Shown in pieces: positions 6,432-6,793 of a DNA stretch of 6,793 nucleotides. Location of the stretch: NCBI GenBank assembly GCA_002427055.1, contig DIPA01000034.1:25638-32430 (forward strand). The letters run 5' to 3'. The notes beneath the pieces are model-generated. The model worked only from the letters and a program-made list of their open reading frames with translations, was not told the DNA's origin and made no database searches. Numbering within the stretch: the stretch's first letter is position 1; every line of letters begins with the position of its first letter. A program made the translations under genes and the position numbers. The stretch is from Firmicutes bacterium UBA5500 (lineage in GTDB: Bacteria; Bacillota; UBA994; UBA5500).

Positions 6432-6793
6432 TTCGTGGCACCCCCAAACCTCACTGGTTGAGTATAGCGATCGATGAGTGGTGTCAAGGCATTCATGATC
6501 AGAATGGAGTAGGATACTCCTTCTGGATATCCGCCCCACAAACGGATGATACTAGTGATCAATCCGCAACCGATTCCCATAATTAAACGTCCTCGCTTAG
6601 TAACCGGAGACGTGACCATGTCCGTAGCCATGAAAAAGGCACCTAGGAGTAATCCCCCTGCGAGAACATGGAAGAGGGGATCGCCCCCAAAAAACGTAGT
6701 AAAAATAGCGACTGTACCAATGAAACCTGCGGGGATGCGCCAATCAATGATACCGCGCCAGAGTAAATAAAGCCCTCCTACAAGCAGAGCTAA
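6428..6793 (-). CDS. rnfD: Rnf complex membrane flavin subunit RnfD (C-terminal part; start beyond window)
   Basis: Integral membrane flavin subunit of Rnf, homologue of NqrB. The open frame runs from the right edge to a TGA at 6428-6430, giving the last 121 residues; the N-terminal part, about two thirds of a usual RnfD, is outside the window. Visible are hydrophobic helices (around LALLVGGLYLLW, and around AGFIGTVAIFTTFFGG), the block GDPLFHVLAGGLLLGAFFMATD, the RnfD signature ATDMVTSPVTKRGR, and IIRLWGGYPEGVSYSILIMNALTPLIDRYTQP, all in family order. The threonine that carries covalent FMN should lie upstream of this fragment. The stop overlaps the rnfG start by ATGA. RnfC would be expected further upstream. 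Confidence 0.95.
   Translation of the reverse strand, partial: LALLVGGLYLLWRGIIDWRIPAGFIGTVAIFTTFFGGDPLFHVLAGGLLLGAFFMATDMVTSPVTKRGRLIMGIGCGLITSIIRLWGGYPEGVSYSILIMNALTPLIDRYTQPVRFGGATK

Noticed and set aside
6432..6539. Longer rnfG form reaching upstream to 6539
   Set aside because: The extra 36 residues overlap the conserved end of rnfD and precede the natural membrane-anchor N-terminus.
1..6793. Search for mobile elements, tRNA/rRNA genes, CRISPR arrays, toxin-antitoxin or defence genes
   Set aside because: By eye none is present: no transposase or integrase motifs, no terminal repeats, and nearly all sequence is accounted for by conserved housekeeping and energy genes.

Overview
The window is a stretch of bacterial chromosome in which every supported gene lies on the minus strand. 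It reads best as an anaerobic Gram-positive of the Clostridia type (Bacillota). The evidence is a clostridial-style rnf order (D-G-E-A-B visible), a DUF4321 gene next to maf-radC-mreB-mreC, strong purine-rich ribosome binding sites, several GTG starts and moderate GC. Genus cannot be resolved from the sequence alone.

Layout in transcription order, from the right edge leftward: rnfD (N-terminal part lies outside the window), rnfG, rnfE, rnfA and rnfB form one tightly packed operon (6793 down to 3647). A 209-base intergenic region follows (3438-3646). It holds a large imperfect hairpin that fits a terminator of the rnf operon, then a candidate promoter for the next unit. The second unit is a DUF4321 small membrane protein, maf, radC, mreB and mreC (3437 down to 1, with the last few mreC codons cut off). 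The only stretch without a gene longer than 50 bases is the intergenic region just described.

The first unit encodes most of the Rnf complex, a membrane ferredoxin:NAD+ oxidoreductase that couples electron transfer to Na+ or H+ export. RnfB carries a chain of iron-sulfur clusters, RnfD and RnfG are flavin subunits, and RnfA and RnfE are six-helix membrane subunits. RnfC is expected just upstream, beyond the right edge. The second unit is the classic cell-shape neighbourhood: MreB filaments and MreC organise lateral wall synthesis, Maf is a nucleotide pyrophosphatase, RadC is a JAB/MPN-type putative metalloprotein, and DUF4321 has no known function.

Four starts are better placed downstream of the longest reading frame: radC at 2576, rnfB at 4630, rnfE at 5834 and rnfG at 6431. 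Each is chosen by its ribosome binding site and family N-terminus. I found no mobile element, CRISPR array, tRNA, rRNA or defence-like system. This is a conserved housekeeping and energy region, and I see no convincing undescribed system. The points worth checking are the intergenic hairpin, a recurring G5-type Shine-Dalgarno fused to stop codons in the rnf operon, a Gly-to-Ser change in the RnfG flavin motif, and the uncharacterised DUF4321 gene.
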